Position numbers and translations under genes: made by a program. Positions 1 to 8,104 of a stretch of DNA of 64,000 bases are shown here, one piece after another. The notes beneath the pieces were generated by a model that was given only the letters and a program-made list of their open reading frames with translations, ran no database searches and had not been told where the DNA came from. The stretch comes from Hydrogenophaga sp. (GTDB lineage: Bacteria; Pseudomonadota; Gammaproteobacteria; Burkholderiales; Burkholderiaceae_C), in the NCBI RefSeq assembly GCF_018780075.1, contig NZ_JADMKB010000011.1, positions 1 to 64,000 on the forward strand. The letters are read 5' to 3'. How positions within the stretch are numbered: position 1 is the first letter of the stretch; each line of letters starts with the position of its first letter.

Positions 1-634
1 GCTGGAACTCGCTGTAGCCGCTGCCACCCACGGTGACGTTGCCACCCAGGATGGCGGCGACGGCTTCACCGCCGCCACGGAACGGCACGTAGTTGATCTT
101 GGCGGCGGGCACGCCCACGGCCTGGGCGATCTGCGACGCGGCGATGTGCTCGGTGGATCCGCGCGAACCGCCGCCCCACTTGACGCTGCCGGGGTCCTTC
201 TTGAGCGCTTCGACCACGTCCTTCATGGAATTGAACGGCGAGCTGGCGGGCAGCACGAACACGTTGTATTCGGTGGTCAGACGGGCGATCGGGGTCAGCT
301 GGGTGATCGACACCGGCGGCTTGCCGGTGATGATGCCGCCGAGCATGACGGCGCCCATGACCATCATGGCGTTCGGGTCGCCCTTGGCCGAGTTGTAGAA
401 CTGGGCCAGGCCGATGGCGCCGGCCGCGCCGCCCTTGTTTTCGAAGGTCACGGAGTCGGCCACCTTGGCGTCGCGCAGGGCTTCGCCCAGGGCGCGGCCC
501 GTGCCGTCCCAGCCACCACCCGGGTTGGCGGGAATCATCATCTTGACGTTGGCACCGGCGGCCCAGGCCGCGTTGGGCAGGGCACCGGCAGCGGCCAGAG
601 CGGCCAGGGATTTGAGGAAGGTATCGCGACGCAT
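1..634 (-). CDS. tctC: TctC/Bug-family tripartite tricarboxylate transporter receptor (3' end outside window)
   Basis: Periplasmic solute receptor of the TctC (Bug) family, which delivers carboxylates to a TctAB membrane pair. About 211 residues are visible and the C-terminus lies beyond base 1. The start at 634 gives a signal peptide with hydrophobic core LAALAAAGALP and an AWA-A cleavage site near residue 25. The early PANPGGGWDGTGR motif and the later GAAGAIGLAQF stretch are typical of TctC. It is transcribed away from a TctD/TctE-type regulator pair 378 bp to the right, the usual arrangement for a receptor controlled by that pair. TctA and TctB would be expected further left, outside the window. 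The ligand cannot be read from the sequence; citrate or another tricarboxylate is only the family precedent. Confidence 0.9.
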   Translation of the reverse strand, partial: MRRDTFLKSLAALAAAGALPNAAWAAGANVKMMIPANPGGGWDGTGRALGEALRDAKVADSVTFENKGGAAGAIGLAQFYNSAKGDPNAMMVMGAVMLGGIITGKPPVSITQLTPIARLTTEYNVFVLPASSPFNSMKDVVEALKKDPGSVKWGGGSRGSTEHIAASQIAQAVGVPAAKINYVPFRGGGEAVAAILGGNVTVGGSGYSEFQ

Positions 635-727
635 GGGTTGTCTCCGTGGGAGTTGATCGACGGTGGTGATCTTGCTGCCTGGCGCTGTCATTCGGCTGTC
701 GGCCCCCTCAGGACAAACCCTAGTACT

Positions 728-983
728 GTTGCCCCCGCGCTCCACCGCTGCGCGGGTCGCTGCCCCCCAAGGGGGTGCACATCCAGCTTGGGGCGGCCCG
801 GCGCTGGATTCCGTTGCCCCCACACTCCACCGCTGCGCGGGTCGCTGCCCCCCAAGGGGGTGCACATCCAGCTTGGGGCGGCCCGGCGCTGGATTCCGTT
901 GCCCCAACACTCCGCCGCTGCGCGGGTCGCTGCCTCCCAAAGGGGGCTGGCCAGCCTTGGGGCGGCCCGGCGGCTGGCCGCTG
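728..983. repeat. Three tandem copies of an 85-bp GC-rich repeat
   Basis: Copies begin at 728, 813 and 898, an exact 85-bp period. The first two are nearly identical and the third has diverged in its second half. Each copy carries the short inverted repeat CCCCCCAAGGGGG and a GGGGCGGCCCGGCG block. They fill most of the 378-bp divergent interval between the tctC-like gene and the response-regulator gene. Open frames running through them are repeat-derived and not treated as coding. Confidence 0.85.
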
Positions 984-1012
984 TTGCGGCCCATGCTCAT
1001 AATCTCGCCAGC

Positions 1013-1702
1013 ATGAAACTGCTCCTGATCGAAGACAACCCCACCATGCAGGCCACCCTGCAGCGCACCCTGGAACGCCGGGGCATGCAGGTGCTCACCT
1101 GCGGCGACGGTGACCGCGCGCTGGCACTCTGGCAGGCCAGCCTGCCCGACGCGGTGCTGCTCGACCTGAGCCTGCCCGGGCGCGATGGCCTGCAGGTGCT
1201 GGGCGATGCGCGCGCCGCCGGGCTCAAGACCCCCGTGATCATCCTGACCGCGCGCGGCACCGTGGGCGACCGCATCATCGGCCTGAACACCGGCGCCGAC
1301 GACTACCTGCCCAAACCCTTCGACCTGGACGAACTCGAAGCGCGCGTGCGCGCGCTGGTGCGCCGCTCTGCCAACAACGGCGACCACGCCAGCCCCCTGC
1401 CCTCGCGCAGCACGAGCTGGTGCGGCATGCAGACCGACCGCGACAGCGGGGCCGTGTACCACGACGGCTCGCCGCTGGAACTGGCCCCGCGCGAGCTCGC
1501 CCTGCTGCGCGCCGTGCTCGCCAACCCCGGCCAGGCCATCACCAAGGAGCGGCTGTTCGAGCTCGTGTTCCCCGGTGAAAGCCACGTGCAACCCGAGGCC
1601 ATCGAGGTCGTGGCCTACCGGCTGCGCAAGAAGATCGCCCACACCGGCGCGCAACTCGTCACCCTGCGCGGCCTGGGCTACCTGCTCAAGGCCAGCGCAT
1701 GA
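1013..1702 (+). CDS. tctD: OmpR/PhoB-family response regulator, TctD-like
   Basis: DNA-binding response regulator of 229 residues, probably activating the divergent receptor operon when phosphorylated by the downstream kinase. The receiver domain spans about residues 1-118, with acidic D8, phospho-acceptor D51 in LLDLSLPG, T79 and the conserved K101 in LPKPF. The winged-helix domain occupies about 145-227 with the usual YRLRKKI recognition segment and GLGYLL end. The ATG at 1013 begins directly at MKLLLIEDN; longer in-frame extensions run through the upstream repeats and were rejected. A repeat-like spacer of about 115 bp separates it from the kinase gene, unusual for a two-component pair that normally overlaps or nearly abuts. 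Confidence 0.9.
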   Translation: MKLLLIEDNPTMQATLQRTLERRGMQVLTCGDGDRALALWQASLPDAVLLDLSLPGRDGLQVLGDARAAGLKTPVIILTARGTVGDRIIGLNTGADDYLPKPFDLDELEARVRALVRRSANNGDHASPLPSRSTSWCGMQTDRDSGAVYHDGSPLELAPRELALLRAVLANPGQAITKERLFELVFPGESHVQPEAIEVVAYRLRKKIAHTGAQLVTLRGLGYLLKASA

Positions 1703-1800
1703 AGCGCCCCCCCGCGTCGCTTCTCGCCACCCCCTCCAGGGGGCAACACCTGCGGCCCGGCAAAGCCGGTTCCGCGGTGTTTCCGGGCGGGCGCTCCCTC
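1703..1800. repeat. Dispersed GC-rich palindromic element between tctD and tctE
   Basis: This spacer contains CCCCCTCCAGGGGG and the core CGGCCCGGCAAAGCCGGTTC at 1753-1772. The reverse complement of that core, with two differences, recurs at 59553-59572. It resembles the small intergenic repeats common in Comamonadaceae genomes and lies between two genes that would normally be tightly coupled. Confidence 0.55.
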
Positions 1801-1817
1801 GTGCGATGCACCCCGGG

Positions 1818-3272
1818 ATGAAGCGCTCGACCCAAGCCTCATCAAGGGTGCCATCGCTGCGCCGCACCCTGCTGCTGGGCATCCTGCTGCCGCTGTTCGG
1901 CTTTGTGCTGATCAACACCGTGGTGCTCTACCGCCAGGCCCTTGCCGCCGCCGACACGGCCTACGACCGCACCCTGTTGGCCACCGCCAAATCACTCGGC
2001 GAACAGCTGGAGGTGGTCGGCGACGGCGCGCAGGCCGTGGTGCGGTCGTCGCTGCTGTATTCCGCGCTGGAGGCCTTCGAGGCCGACAACCGCAGCCGCA
2101 TCTTTTACCGCGTCAGCGGCTTCAAGGGCGAAATGGTCTCGGGCTTCGAAGACCTGCCCGCGCCGCGCACCCAGCTGCCCGACCAGAAGATCTACGCGGC
2201 TCTGGTGCATTTCTACGACGACGAATACCGGGGTGCGCCGGTGCGCATGGCGGTGCTGCTGCAACCGGTCGCGGGCGTGGCCGGTCAGGGCATGACCACC
2301 ATCCAGGTCGCGGAAACGCTGGAACTGCGGCAGACCCTGGCGCGCCAGATCCTGATCGACACGCTCTGGCGCCAGGCGGCCCTGGTGGTCGTGATCGTGC
2401 TGGTGGTGGTCTTCGTCGTGCAGCGCGCCACGCGCCCGGTGCGCGCGCTCAGCCACGCGCTGGCCCACCGCAGCGAGAACGACCTGTCGCCCCTGCCCAC
2501 GCTGAGCGCGCCGCGCGAGCTGCTGCCCCTGCTGGAAGCCGCCAACCAGCACATGCAGCGCCTGTCGCAGTTGCTGGAACATCAGAAGCGCTTCGTGCGC
2601 GACACCTCGCACCAGCTGCGCACGCCGCTGGCCGTGCTGAAAACCCAGGTGCAGTCGGCCCGCCGCGGCGACGTGCCGCCGCAGCAGGCCCTGGACGAAA
2701 TCGGCCACACCGTGGAGCGCGCCACCGAGCTGGCCAACCAGATGCTCGCGCTCGCCAAGGTGGAGCAACTGCGCGAAGACAAGGACGCGCCGGTGATCGA
2801 CTGGGCCGAGGTGGTGCGTTCGGTGGCGCTGGACCTCGCCCCGCTGATCGCCGAACAGGAGCTGGACTTCTCGCTCGACGTGGTGCCCGCCCGCGTGCGC
2901 TCGCACGAATGGGCCTTGCGCGAGCTCGGGCGCAACCTGCTGCACAACGCCATCAAGAACACCCCGCCCGGTTCGCGCCTGGCGGTGGCGATGGTGAAAG
3001 ACGCGCAGGCCGTGGCGCTCTCCATCCGCGACAGCGGTCCCGGCATCTCGGCGACGCTGCGGGAGCGCCTGTTCCAGCCCTTCGCCACCGACCACGGCGC
3101 GCGCCCCTCCGGCGCCGGCTCGGGCCTCGGCCTGGCGATCTGCCACGGCATCGTGCAGTCGCTGGGCGGCAGCCTCGAACTGGACAACCGCGTCGAACAC
3201 GGCGTGGTGCACGGTCTCGACGCCACCGTGCGCCTGCCCCTGGTCACCGCCGAACGCCAAACCCCCTCATGA
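1818..3272 (+). CDS. tctE: Sensor histidine kinase, TctE-like
   Basis: Membrane sensor kinase of 484 residues, partner of the preceding TctD-like regulator. It has TM1 at about 18-37, a periplasmic sensor region at about 40-185, TM2 at about 186-202, then a HAMP-like linker. The dimerisation H-box FVRDTSHQLRTPLA carries H265, and the ATPase domain shows the N-box NLLHNAIKNTP, DSGPGI, and GSGLGLAI near the end. The start at 1818 (MKRSTQ) fits the membrane topology; ATG 1806 would add four residues. Its stop overlaps the next gene by four bases (ATGA). The ligand is probably the carboxylate bound by the divergent TctC-like receptor, as in TctDE systems; that part is inference. Confidence 0.9.
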   Translation: MKRSTQASSRVPSLRRTLLLGILLPLFGFVLINTVVLYRQALAAADTAYDRTLLATAKSLGEQLEVVGDGAQAVVRSSLLYSALEAFEADNRSRIFYRVSGFKGEMVSGFEDLPAPRTQLPDQKIYAALVHFYDDEYRGAPVRMAVLLQPVAGVAGQGMTTIQVAETLELRQTLARQILIDTLWRQAALVVVIVLVVVFVVQRATRPVRALSHALAHRSENDLSPLPTLSAPRELLPLLEAANQHMQRLSQLLEHQKRFVRDTSHQLRTPLAVLKTQVQSARRGDVPPQQALDEIGHTVERATELANQMLALAKVEQLREDKDAPVIDWAEVVRSVALDLAPLIAEQELDFSLDVVPARVRSHEWALRELGRNLLHNAIKNTPPGSRLAVAMVKDAQAVALSIRDSGPGISATLRERLFQPFATDHGARPSGAGSGLGLAICHGIVQSLGGSLELDNRVEHGVVHGLDATVRLPLVTAERQTPS

Positions 3273-3727
3273 ACCACACTGAACCCCAAGGCAGCGGCAA
3301 GGTCCGCCTGGACAAATGGCTCTGGGCCGCGCGCTTCTACAAGACGCGCTCGCTCAGTGCCGAAGACATCGACAAGGGACGTGTCCACGTCAATGGCGCC
3401 ACGGTCAAGCCGGCCAGGGAGCTGCGGGTGGGTGACACGGTGGAGGTGCGTTCAGGCCCGGTCGTGCGCACGGTGACGGTTCGCGCCCTGAGCGGCGTGC
3501 GCGGGCCAGCGCCCGTGGCGGCGCTGCTGTACCAGGAGACCGAAGACTCGGTGGCCCAGCGCCTGGCCAACGCCGAACAGCGCCGCCTCGCGCCCGAGCC
3601 CGCCCAGGGCCTCACCCAGGGACGTCCCAGCAAGCGCGACCGGCGCGACATGGACAGCTTGCGCGGCCGGGCTACCCCGGGGGGCGAGTGGAACCAGCGC
3701 TGGAGCGCCTCGCTGGACGACGACTGA
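3269..3727 (+). CDS. hslR: S4-domain RNA-binding protein, Hsp15-like
   Basis: Protein of 152 residues with an S4 RNA-binding domain at about residues 12-60 (VRLDKWLWAARFYKTRSLS ... KGRVHVNG), as in heat-shock protein 15. Hsp15 in E. coli binds stalled 50S subunits carrying nascent chain-tRNA. The C-terminal third is basic and ends in an acidic tail, roughly the family pattern. The ATG overlaps the kinase stop by four bases, so the two are translationally coupled although their functions look unrelated. Assignment to the family is firm, but the ribosome-rescue role is taken from the E. coli homologue. Confidence 0.85.
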   Translation: MNHTEPQGSGKVRLDKWLWAARFYKTRSLSAEDIDKGRVHVNGATVKPARELRVGDTVEVRSGPVVRTVTVRALSGVRGPAPVAALLYQETEDSVAQRLANAEQRRLAPEPAQGLTQGRPSKRDRRDMDSLRGRATPGGEWNQRWSASLDDD

Positions 3728-4636
3728 TCAGCGGCGCCGCAGGCCCAGCCACATCACCGTGGCCACCACCAGCAGCCCGCCCGCCACCTGCACCGGCGCA
3801 ATCGACTGACCCAGCACCGCCCAGGCCAGCAGCAGCGCAAAGATGGGCTCCACATTCATGATGGCCGAGTTGCCCACCACGCCCAGCCGCGGCAGCAGGG
3901 TGAACATGAGCGTGAACGCCGTGCCGTAGAGCGCCGTCAAACCCATCAGGCCCCACCAGCCGGTGGCCGTGGCCGGCAAACTCGGCCCCCCCTGAACCAC
4001 CACTCCCGCCAGCGCCAGCACGGCCACCAGGCCCATGGTCGCGGCGGTGCGCAGGCGGCCATCCAGGCCGACGGTCTCGTGCTGCGTGAGCACCAGCGCC
4101 AGGCCAAAGGTCGCCGAGGCCGCGAGCGCAAAGGCCACGCCCGACCCGATGCGGGCCCAGTGCCCGGCCGCCCCCAGCCCCGAGGCAGCGCCGGACACAT
4201 CGAGCGCCAGCGCCAGCCCGACGAGCATCACCGGCATCGCGGCCAGCACACGGCGCTCGGGCCGCTCGCCATACACCACCCGCGCCCACAACGCGGTCCA
4301 CAAGGGGTACGCGTTGAAGGCCAGCAAGGCCAGCGCCACCGGCAACCGCGCCACCGCCGAATACAGACACAGGCTTTGCACACCGATCAGCAGCCCGATG
4401 GCGGGCAGCGCCCGGCGCTGACGCGCATCGAGCCGCAGCGCGGTGCGCGTGCTGCGCAGCAGGGCCAGCACCACCAGCGCGGTGATGCCGCTGCGAAACA
4501 GCACCGCCGTGGTCACGTCCACACCGTCGTTGAACGCCAGCCGCGCCGCGACGTGGTTGGCGCCCATCATGAAAGCAATGAGCAGCAGGGAGGCGAAGGC
4601 TGCGCCAGACAGCGAGGGGGACGTGGGTCGGGACAT
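3728..4636 (-). CDS. EamA/DMT-superfamily permease
   Basis: Inner-membrane transporter of 302 residues with ten predicted hydrophobic helices arranged as two EamA repeats, the drug/metabolite transporter fold. The second repeat opens near ARIGSGVAFALAASATFGLAL. The start at 4636 (MSRPTSPSL) places the first helix close to the N-terminus; an ATG at 4684 would add a 16-residue basic extension. It converges with the S4-protein gene, the stops being a few bases apart. The substrate is unknown. Family members export amino acids, metabolites or toxic compounds, and nothing here points to one of these. Confidence 0.8.
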   Translation of the reverse strand: MSRPTSPSLSGAAFASLLLIAFMMGANHVAARLAFNDGVDVTTAVLFRSGITALVVLALLRSTRTALRLDARQRRALPAIGLLIGVQSLCLYSAVARLPVALALLAFNAYPLWTALWARVVYGERPERRVLAAMPVMLVGLALALDVSGAASGLGAAGHWARIGSGVAFALAASATFGLALVLTQHETVGLDGRLRTAATMGLVAVLALAGVVVQGGPSLPATATGWWGLMGLTALYGTAFTLMFTLLPRLGVVGNSAIMNVEPIFALLLAWAVLGQSIAPVQVAGGLLVVATVMWLGLRRR

Positions 4637-4782
4637 CCGGGCATTGTCGCGGCGGGTCGCCATGCCCCTGCGTCGCGCGGGCAACAGCGACGCCTCCTGC
4701 CGGTCCGCGGTCAGCCCCCCGGGGCGCCCTGCCCCCGTTGCAGCGCCCCGGCGGGACGTCAGCGGGGGAAGGGCTCAGTCGT

Positions 4783-5229
4783 TCACTTGCGCAGCACCAG
4801 CACCGGCAAGGAGCTTTCGATGATCACGTCCTTGGTGTGTGAGCCAAAGATGAATTTGCCCACGCGGCTGCGCCCCTCCGTCACCATGACGATCATGTCG
4901 CAGCCTGATTTCTCCGCCTCCTCCACGATCGATTGGCTCACCCGGTAGGCCGTCACATGGTGCGCCGTGAACGCCACGCCAGCCGCCACCGCGCGCTGTT
5001 CAAACTGCCCCAGCAGGGCGGCCGCATGGACCTCGTTCTGGGCCTCGTTGTCTTTGATGCGATCGAGCAGGGGCTCGGTGTGCGAGGTCGCCGCCGTCAG
5101 CGGCACATCGGGCTCGACCACAAAGCCCGTGATGCGCGCGCCCAGCTGCTGGGCCAGTTCAATGCTGCCCTCCATCGAACGGCGGGAGAGTTCGGAGCCG
5201 TCAACGGGCACGAAGAGATGCTTGTACAT
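4783..5229 (-). CDS. Universal stress protein, UspA family
   Basis: Cytoplasmic single-domain universal stress protein of 148 residues. It begins MYKHLFVPVDGSELS, the standard first strand and nucleotide-binding loop, and ends with the glycine-rich EGRSRVGKFIFGSHTKDV segment of the ATP-binding type, then SLPVLVLRK. The start at 5229 was chosen because the domain begins there; an in-frame start at 5274 would add a 15-residue unconserved leader. It is monocistronic by spacing. Such proteins support survival under starvation and oxidative stress, and no specific client is indicated. Confidence 0.88.
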   Translation of the reverse strand: MYKHLFVPVDGSELSRRSMEGSIELAQQLGARITGFVVEPDVPLTAATSHTEPLLDRIKDNEAQNEVHAAALLGQFEQRAVAAGVAFTAHHVTAYRVSQSIVEEAEKSGCDMIVMVTEGRSRVGKFIFGSHTKDVIIESSLPVLVLRK

Positions 5230-5412
5230 GGTGGATTGGTCCTCATCAAAAAACAATGGATGCCTCGGATTCAAGGCGCTGCTCGACAGGTCGCACCACG
5301 AGAAGAAGGGACTTGAGCGCGACCAGCTCCATCCAGCCCCGACGATACAGCCATTGGAGCGACCCCTCTGACGCTGCGGGAGGCCCGCTGCAACGGGACG
5401 CGGGGCGCGCCA

Positions 5413-5892
5413 TCAGCCGCGACGGGCCGCTTCGATCGCGGCGATGTCGATCTTGGTCATCTCCATCATGGCCTCGAACGCGCGCTTGGCCGCCGCCGGA
5501 TCGGGATCGGTGATCGCGGCCGTCAGGGCGCGTGGCGTGATCTGCCACGACAGTCCCCATGTGTCCTTGCACCAGCCACAGGCGCTTGCCTGGCCGCCGT
5601 TGCCGACGATGGCGTTCCACAGCCGGTCCGTTTCGGCCTGATCGTCGGTGGCCACCTGGAACGAAAAAGCCTCGCTGTGCCGGAACGTCGGCCCCCCGTT
5701 CAGGCCCATGCAAGCGACGCCCATCACCGTGAACTCGACCGTGAGGACATCGCCCTGCTTGCCCGAGGGATAGTCGCCAGGCGCGCGGAGGACCGCGCCC
5801 ACCGCGCTGTCCGGGAAGGTGGCGGCGTAGAACGTCGCGGCGTCCAGCGCGGTGCCGTCGTACCAGAGACAAATTGTGTTCTTGCTGATCAT
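5413..5892 (-). CDS. VOC-superfamily protein, PhnB / 3-demethylubiquinone methyltransferase-like fold
   Basis: Protein of 159 residues with paired beta-alpha-beta-beta-beta modules, in the family often labelled '3-demethylubiquinone-9 3-methyltransferase domain' or PhnB-like. Recognisable pieces are the N-terminal ICLWYDGTALDAATFYAATF, the central FTVMGVACMGLNGGPTF, and the CGWCKDTWGLSWQITP segment near residue 110. The start at 5892 (MISKNT) matches relatives. These proteins are not demonstrated methyltransferases and the true reaction is unknown. The 260 bp to its left-hand transcriptional upstream side holds nothing recognisable. Confidence 0.75.
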   Translation of the reverse strand: MISKNTICLWYDGTALDAATFYAATFPDSAVGAVLRAPGDYPSGKQGDVLTVEFTVMGVACMGLNGGPTFRHSEAFSFQVATDDQAETDRLWNAIVGNGGQASACGWCKDTWGLSWQITPRALTAAITDPDPAAAKRAFEAMMEMTKIDIAAIEAARRG

Positions 5893-6152
5893 CCGGGTTC
5901 TCCTGAAGTGGGACAGACACGGGCGTTCGGGCCACAAGGGCAGCCCGACCGATCGGTCACCTGTGCCCCAAGGGGCCGCGCGCAGGCGCGGCCTGCCTCC
6001 AGGGCACCGATCCGATGGCATCGTACCCACGAACGCTCTCGGCTCAAGGGTACGGTTTGAAAGGTTCGACGGCAAGGGCCGCAAGCCCGCGGAAACAGGA
6101 ACGCCAAGGGCGCTCCAGGGCCTATCCACGGACACCTTGCCGTGGGCGCATG

Positions 6153-7031
6153 TCAGTCAACGCCGAACCCGTGCTTCATCAGCACGGCGGTGGTGGCGGG
6201 ACACTCATGCATGAGCCAGTGCCCTGCCCCACCGACGATGAGCCCTCGTCGGGAGGTCCCGTTCGGCACGGGCCGCGTCACCATCCCGTGCGGCGCTGCG
6301 GTGACGTCGTGCTCGGCCCAGATCTCCAAGGTGCCTCCATGGCGCGCGTCCAGTGCCGCAGCCAGCGCGGCCGAACGAGAAAACGGCTTGCTGCGAAACC
6401 GGGTGTTCATGCACCCTCGCCACTGGATTTCCATCGCCAGCCCATCCACGGCCGCCTCGCTGTGGAGCATCTGCGCCAGCAGGTTGTGCCGCATGCGGTT
6501 CGCCCAGCCAAAGGGGTCGGCATCGGGGTCCAGGTCTCGCCAGGGCAAAGGCGAGATGGTCTGCCGGCGAGGCCCGCCATGGCCCGCAGGGCCGATCAGC
6601 ACCAGGCGCTCGACATGCCCACGCTGTGCAGCCAGCTGGGCGCTGACCAGGCCACCGAAAGAAAACCCACCCAGACGGATCTGGGTGCGCGCACCCAGCA
6701 GCGCATCCAGGCCCTGCCGCAACTGGACGACGAGCTCAATGAGCCCACCCGTGGGGGTCAGGGTCGATTCACCGTACCCGGGCATGTCGGGCATCCACAG
6801 GCTGAAGCTGGATGAGAGTTCGGGGATCACGCGGGCCCAGTGCAGCCAGCTGCCGTGGCCGCCGTGCAGCAGCACCAGGGGCGGGCCGCTCCCCACCCGG
6901 TGCCAGACCATGTGCTGGCCCAGGATCGGCTGCGTGATGCGATCGCAAGACGACTCCAGTGCCGAGATCTGCGCGCAGGCGGCCAAGCGAGCGCTGCCCG
7001 GAGCCTCGCTGGCCAAGCCGTCAGCCATCAA
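6153..7031 (-). CDS. Alpha/beta-hydrolase
   Basis: Cytoplasmic hydrolase of 292 residues. The core fold starts at about residue 50 with LVLLHGGHGSWLHW (oxyanion HG), the nucleophile elbow is GGFSFGG near residue 122, and the catalytic histidine lies in GGAGHWLMHE near the C-terminus. It is the last gene of a four-gene minus-strand operon after a Bug receptor (30-bp gap), a CoA-transferase and another Bug receptor. It may therefore hydrolyse an ester, lactone or ring-cleavage product made from the imported acid. The first 45 residues are poorly conserved, so a later start is possible. The substrate is unknown. Confidence 0.8.
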   Translation of the reverse strand: MMADGLASEAPGSARLAACAQISALESSCDRITQPILGQHMVWHRVGSGPPLVLLHGGHGSWLHWARVIPELSSSFSLWMPDMPGYGESTLTPTGGLIELVVQLRQGLDALLGARTQIRLGGFSFGGLVSAQLAAQRGHVERLVLIGPAGHGGPRRQTISPLPWRDLDPDADPFGWANRMRHNLLAQMLHSEAAVDGLAMEIQWRGCMNTRFRSKPFSRSAALAAALDARHGGTLEIWAEHDVTAAPHGMVTRPVPNGTSRRGLIVGGAGHWLMHECPATTAVLMKHGFGVD

Positions 7032-7061
7032 AGAACCTTCACGAACGTCGTCACCAGAACC

Positions 7062-8063
7062 TCAATCCACCTTGATGGACTGGACCTGAATCACCTTCTT
7101 CCACTTGGCAATGTCGGCGCGGTAGAGCCCATCGGCCGCGGCCGGCGGGTCCAGCGTCAGCGTCAACCCTTCGGCCCGGATGCGCTTGCGGAACTCTTCG
7201 CTGTCGGCCGCGCGCTGGATCGACTGGTACAGCTGCTGCACCAGCGGCGCCGGGGTACCGCCGGCCACAAAAATGCCGTACCAGACCGGCGCGGCGTACC
7301 CGCTCAGCCCCGACTCAGCAAAGGTGGGCACATCGGGCAGCAGGGCCGAACGCGTTGCGCTGGTGACGGCCAGCGCGCGCAGCTTGCCGTTGGCCAGGTA
7401 GGGCGCGACGCTGGGCAAGGTGCCGAAGGCCAGGTCGATCTGCCCGCCCATCAGGTCGGTCATGGCCGGGGTGGCGCCACGGTAGGGCACGTGGATCACG
7501 AACACCTTGGCGGTGGTCTTGAGCAGCTCGGCCGCCAGGTGGGTGGAGGTGCCATTGCCGGCCGAACCGTAGGTGAAACGGCCCGGTTGGGCACGCACCT
7601 GGGCGAGGAAGTCGGACGCCGACCGGATCGGGCTGTCGGGCCGCACCACCGCCACATTGGGCGCGTGGCCGAGCGTGGTGACCGCCGTCAGCCCTGTTTC
7701 AACGGAGTACGGCAGCCGGGGGTTCAGGCCGGGCACGATGGCGACTGCGCTGGTGTTGAGCAGCAGCGTGAGGCCGTCGGGCGCGCTCTTGGACACAAAG
7801 TCGTTGCCCACCACGGTGCCAGCACCGGCCTTGTTGTCCACGATGACCGTCTGCCCCCACATCTTCGACAGGCTGTCGGCCAGCGCACGGGCCATGTTGT
7901 CGGTGCCGCCCCCAGCGGGAAACGGCACTACCAGGCGCACCGGTTTGGAAGGGAAGCCGCTGGCGGTCTGGGCCCATGTGGGCACCGTGGCGCAGGCGAG
8001 GCCAACGGCCAGCAGCAGGTGCCGGCGCAGACGGCCGGAGGGTCGCGTTGAGGGGTTCTTCAT
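7062..8063 (-). CDS. TctC/Bug-family periplasmic receptor
   Basis: Receptor of 333 residues with a signal peptide (basic start, hydrophobic LLLAVGLACATVP, cleavage after TWA). The Bug signature follows: FPSKPVRLVVPFPAGGGTDNMARALA, then NKAGAGTVVGNDFV and GSAGNGTSTHLAAELL. The start at 8063 (MKNPSTRP) was preferred to a longer in-frame start at 8129 because it puts the signal peptide at the N-terminus. It is third in the operon below the CoA-transferase. Two receptors in one operon without TctAB genes is a common Burkholderiales pattern, in which receptors may share a distant membrane component or act as sensors. Ligand unknown. Confidence 0.88.
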   Translation of the reverse strand: MKNPSTRPSGRLRRHLLLAVGLACATVPTWAQTASGFPSKPVRLVVPFPAGGGTDNMARALADSLSKMWGQTVIVDNKAGAGTVVGNDFVSKSAPDGLTLLLNTSAVAIVPGLNPRLPYSVETGLTAVTTLGHAPNVAVVRPDSPIRSASDFLAQVRAQPGRFTYGSAGNGTSTHLAAELLKTTAKVFVIHVPYRGATPAMTDLMGGQIDLAFGTLPSVAPYLANGKLRALAVTSATRSALLPDVPTFAESGLSGYAAPVWYGIFVAGGTPAPLVQQLYQSIQRAADSEEFRKRIRAEGLTLTLDPPAAADGLYRADIAKWKKVIQVQSIKVD

Positions 8064-8104
8064 GGGGGTCGAAGGATGTGGAGGTGTTGGAGGGTTGGGC
8101 CCGC

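Noticed and set aside
728-983. CRISPR array
   Set aside because: The 85-bp units are directly adjacent with no unique spacers, and no cas genes are present.
146-1012. Long open frame continuous with the response-regulator gene
   Set aside because: It runs antisense through the tctC-like gene and then through the 85-bp repeats; the receiver domain begins exactly at ATG 1013.
1992-3260. 422-codon open frame on the minus strand
   Set aside because: It is antisense to the tctE-like kinase and has the His/Arg/Gln-rich composition typical of GC-rich shadow frames.
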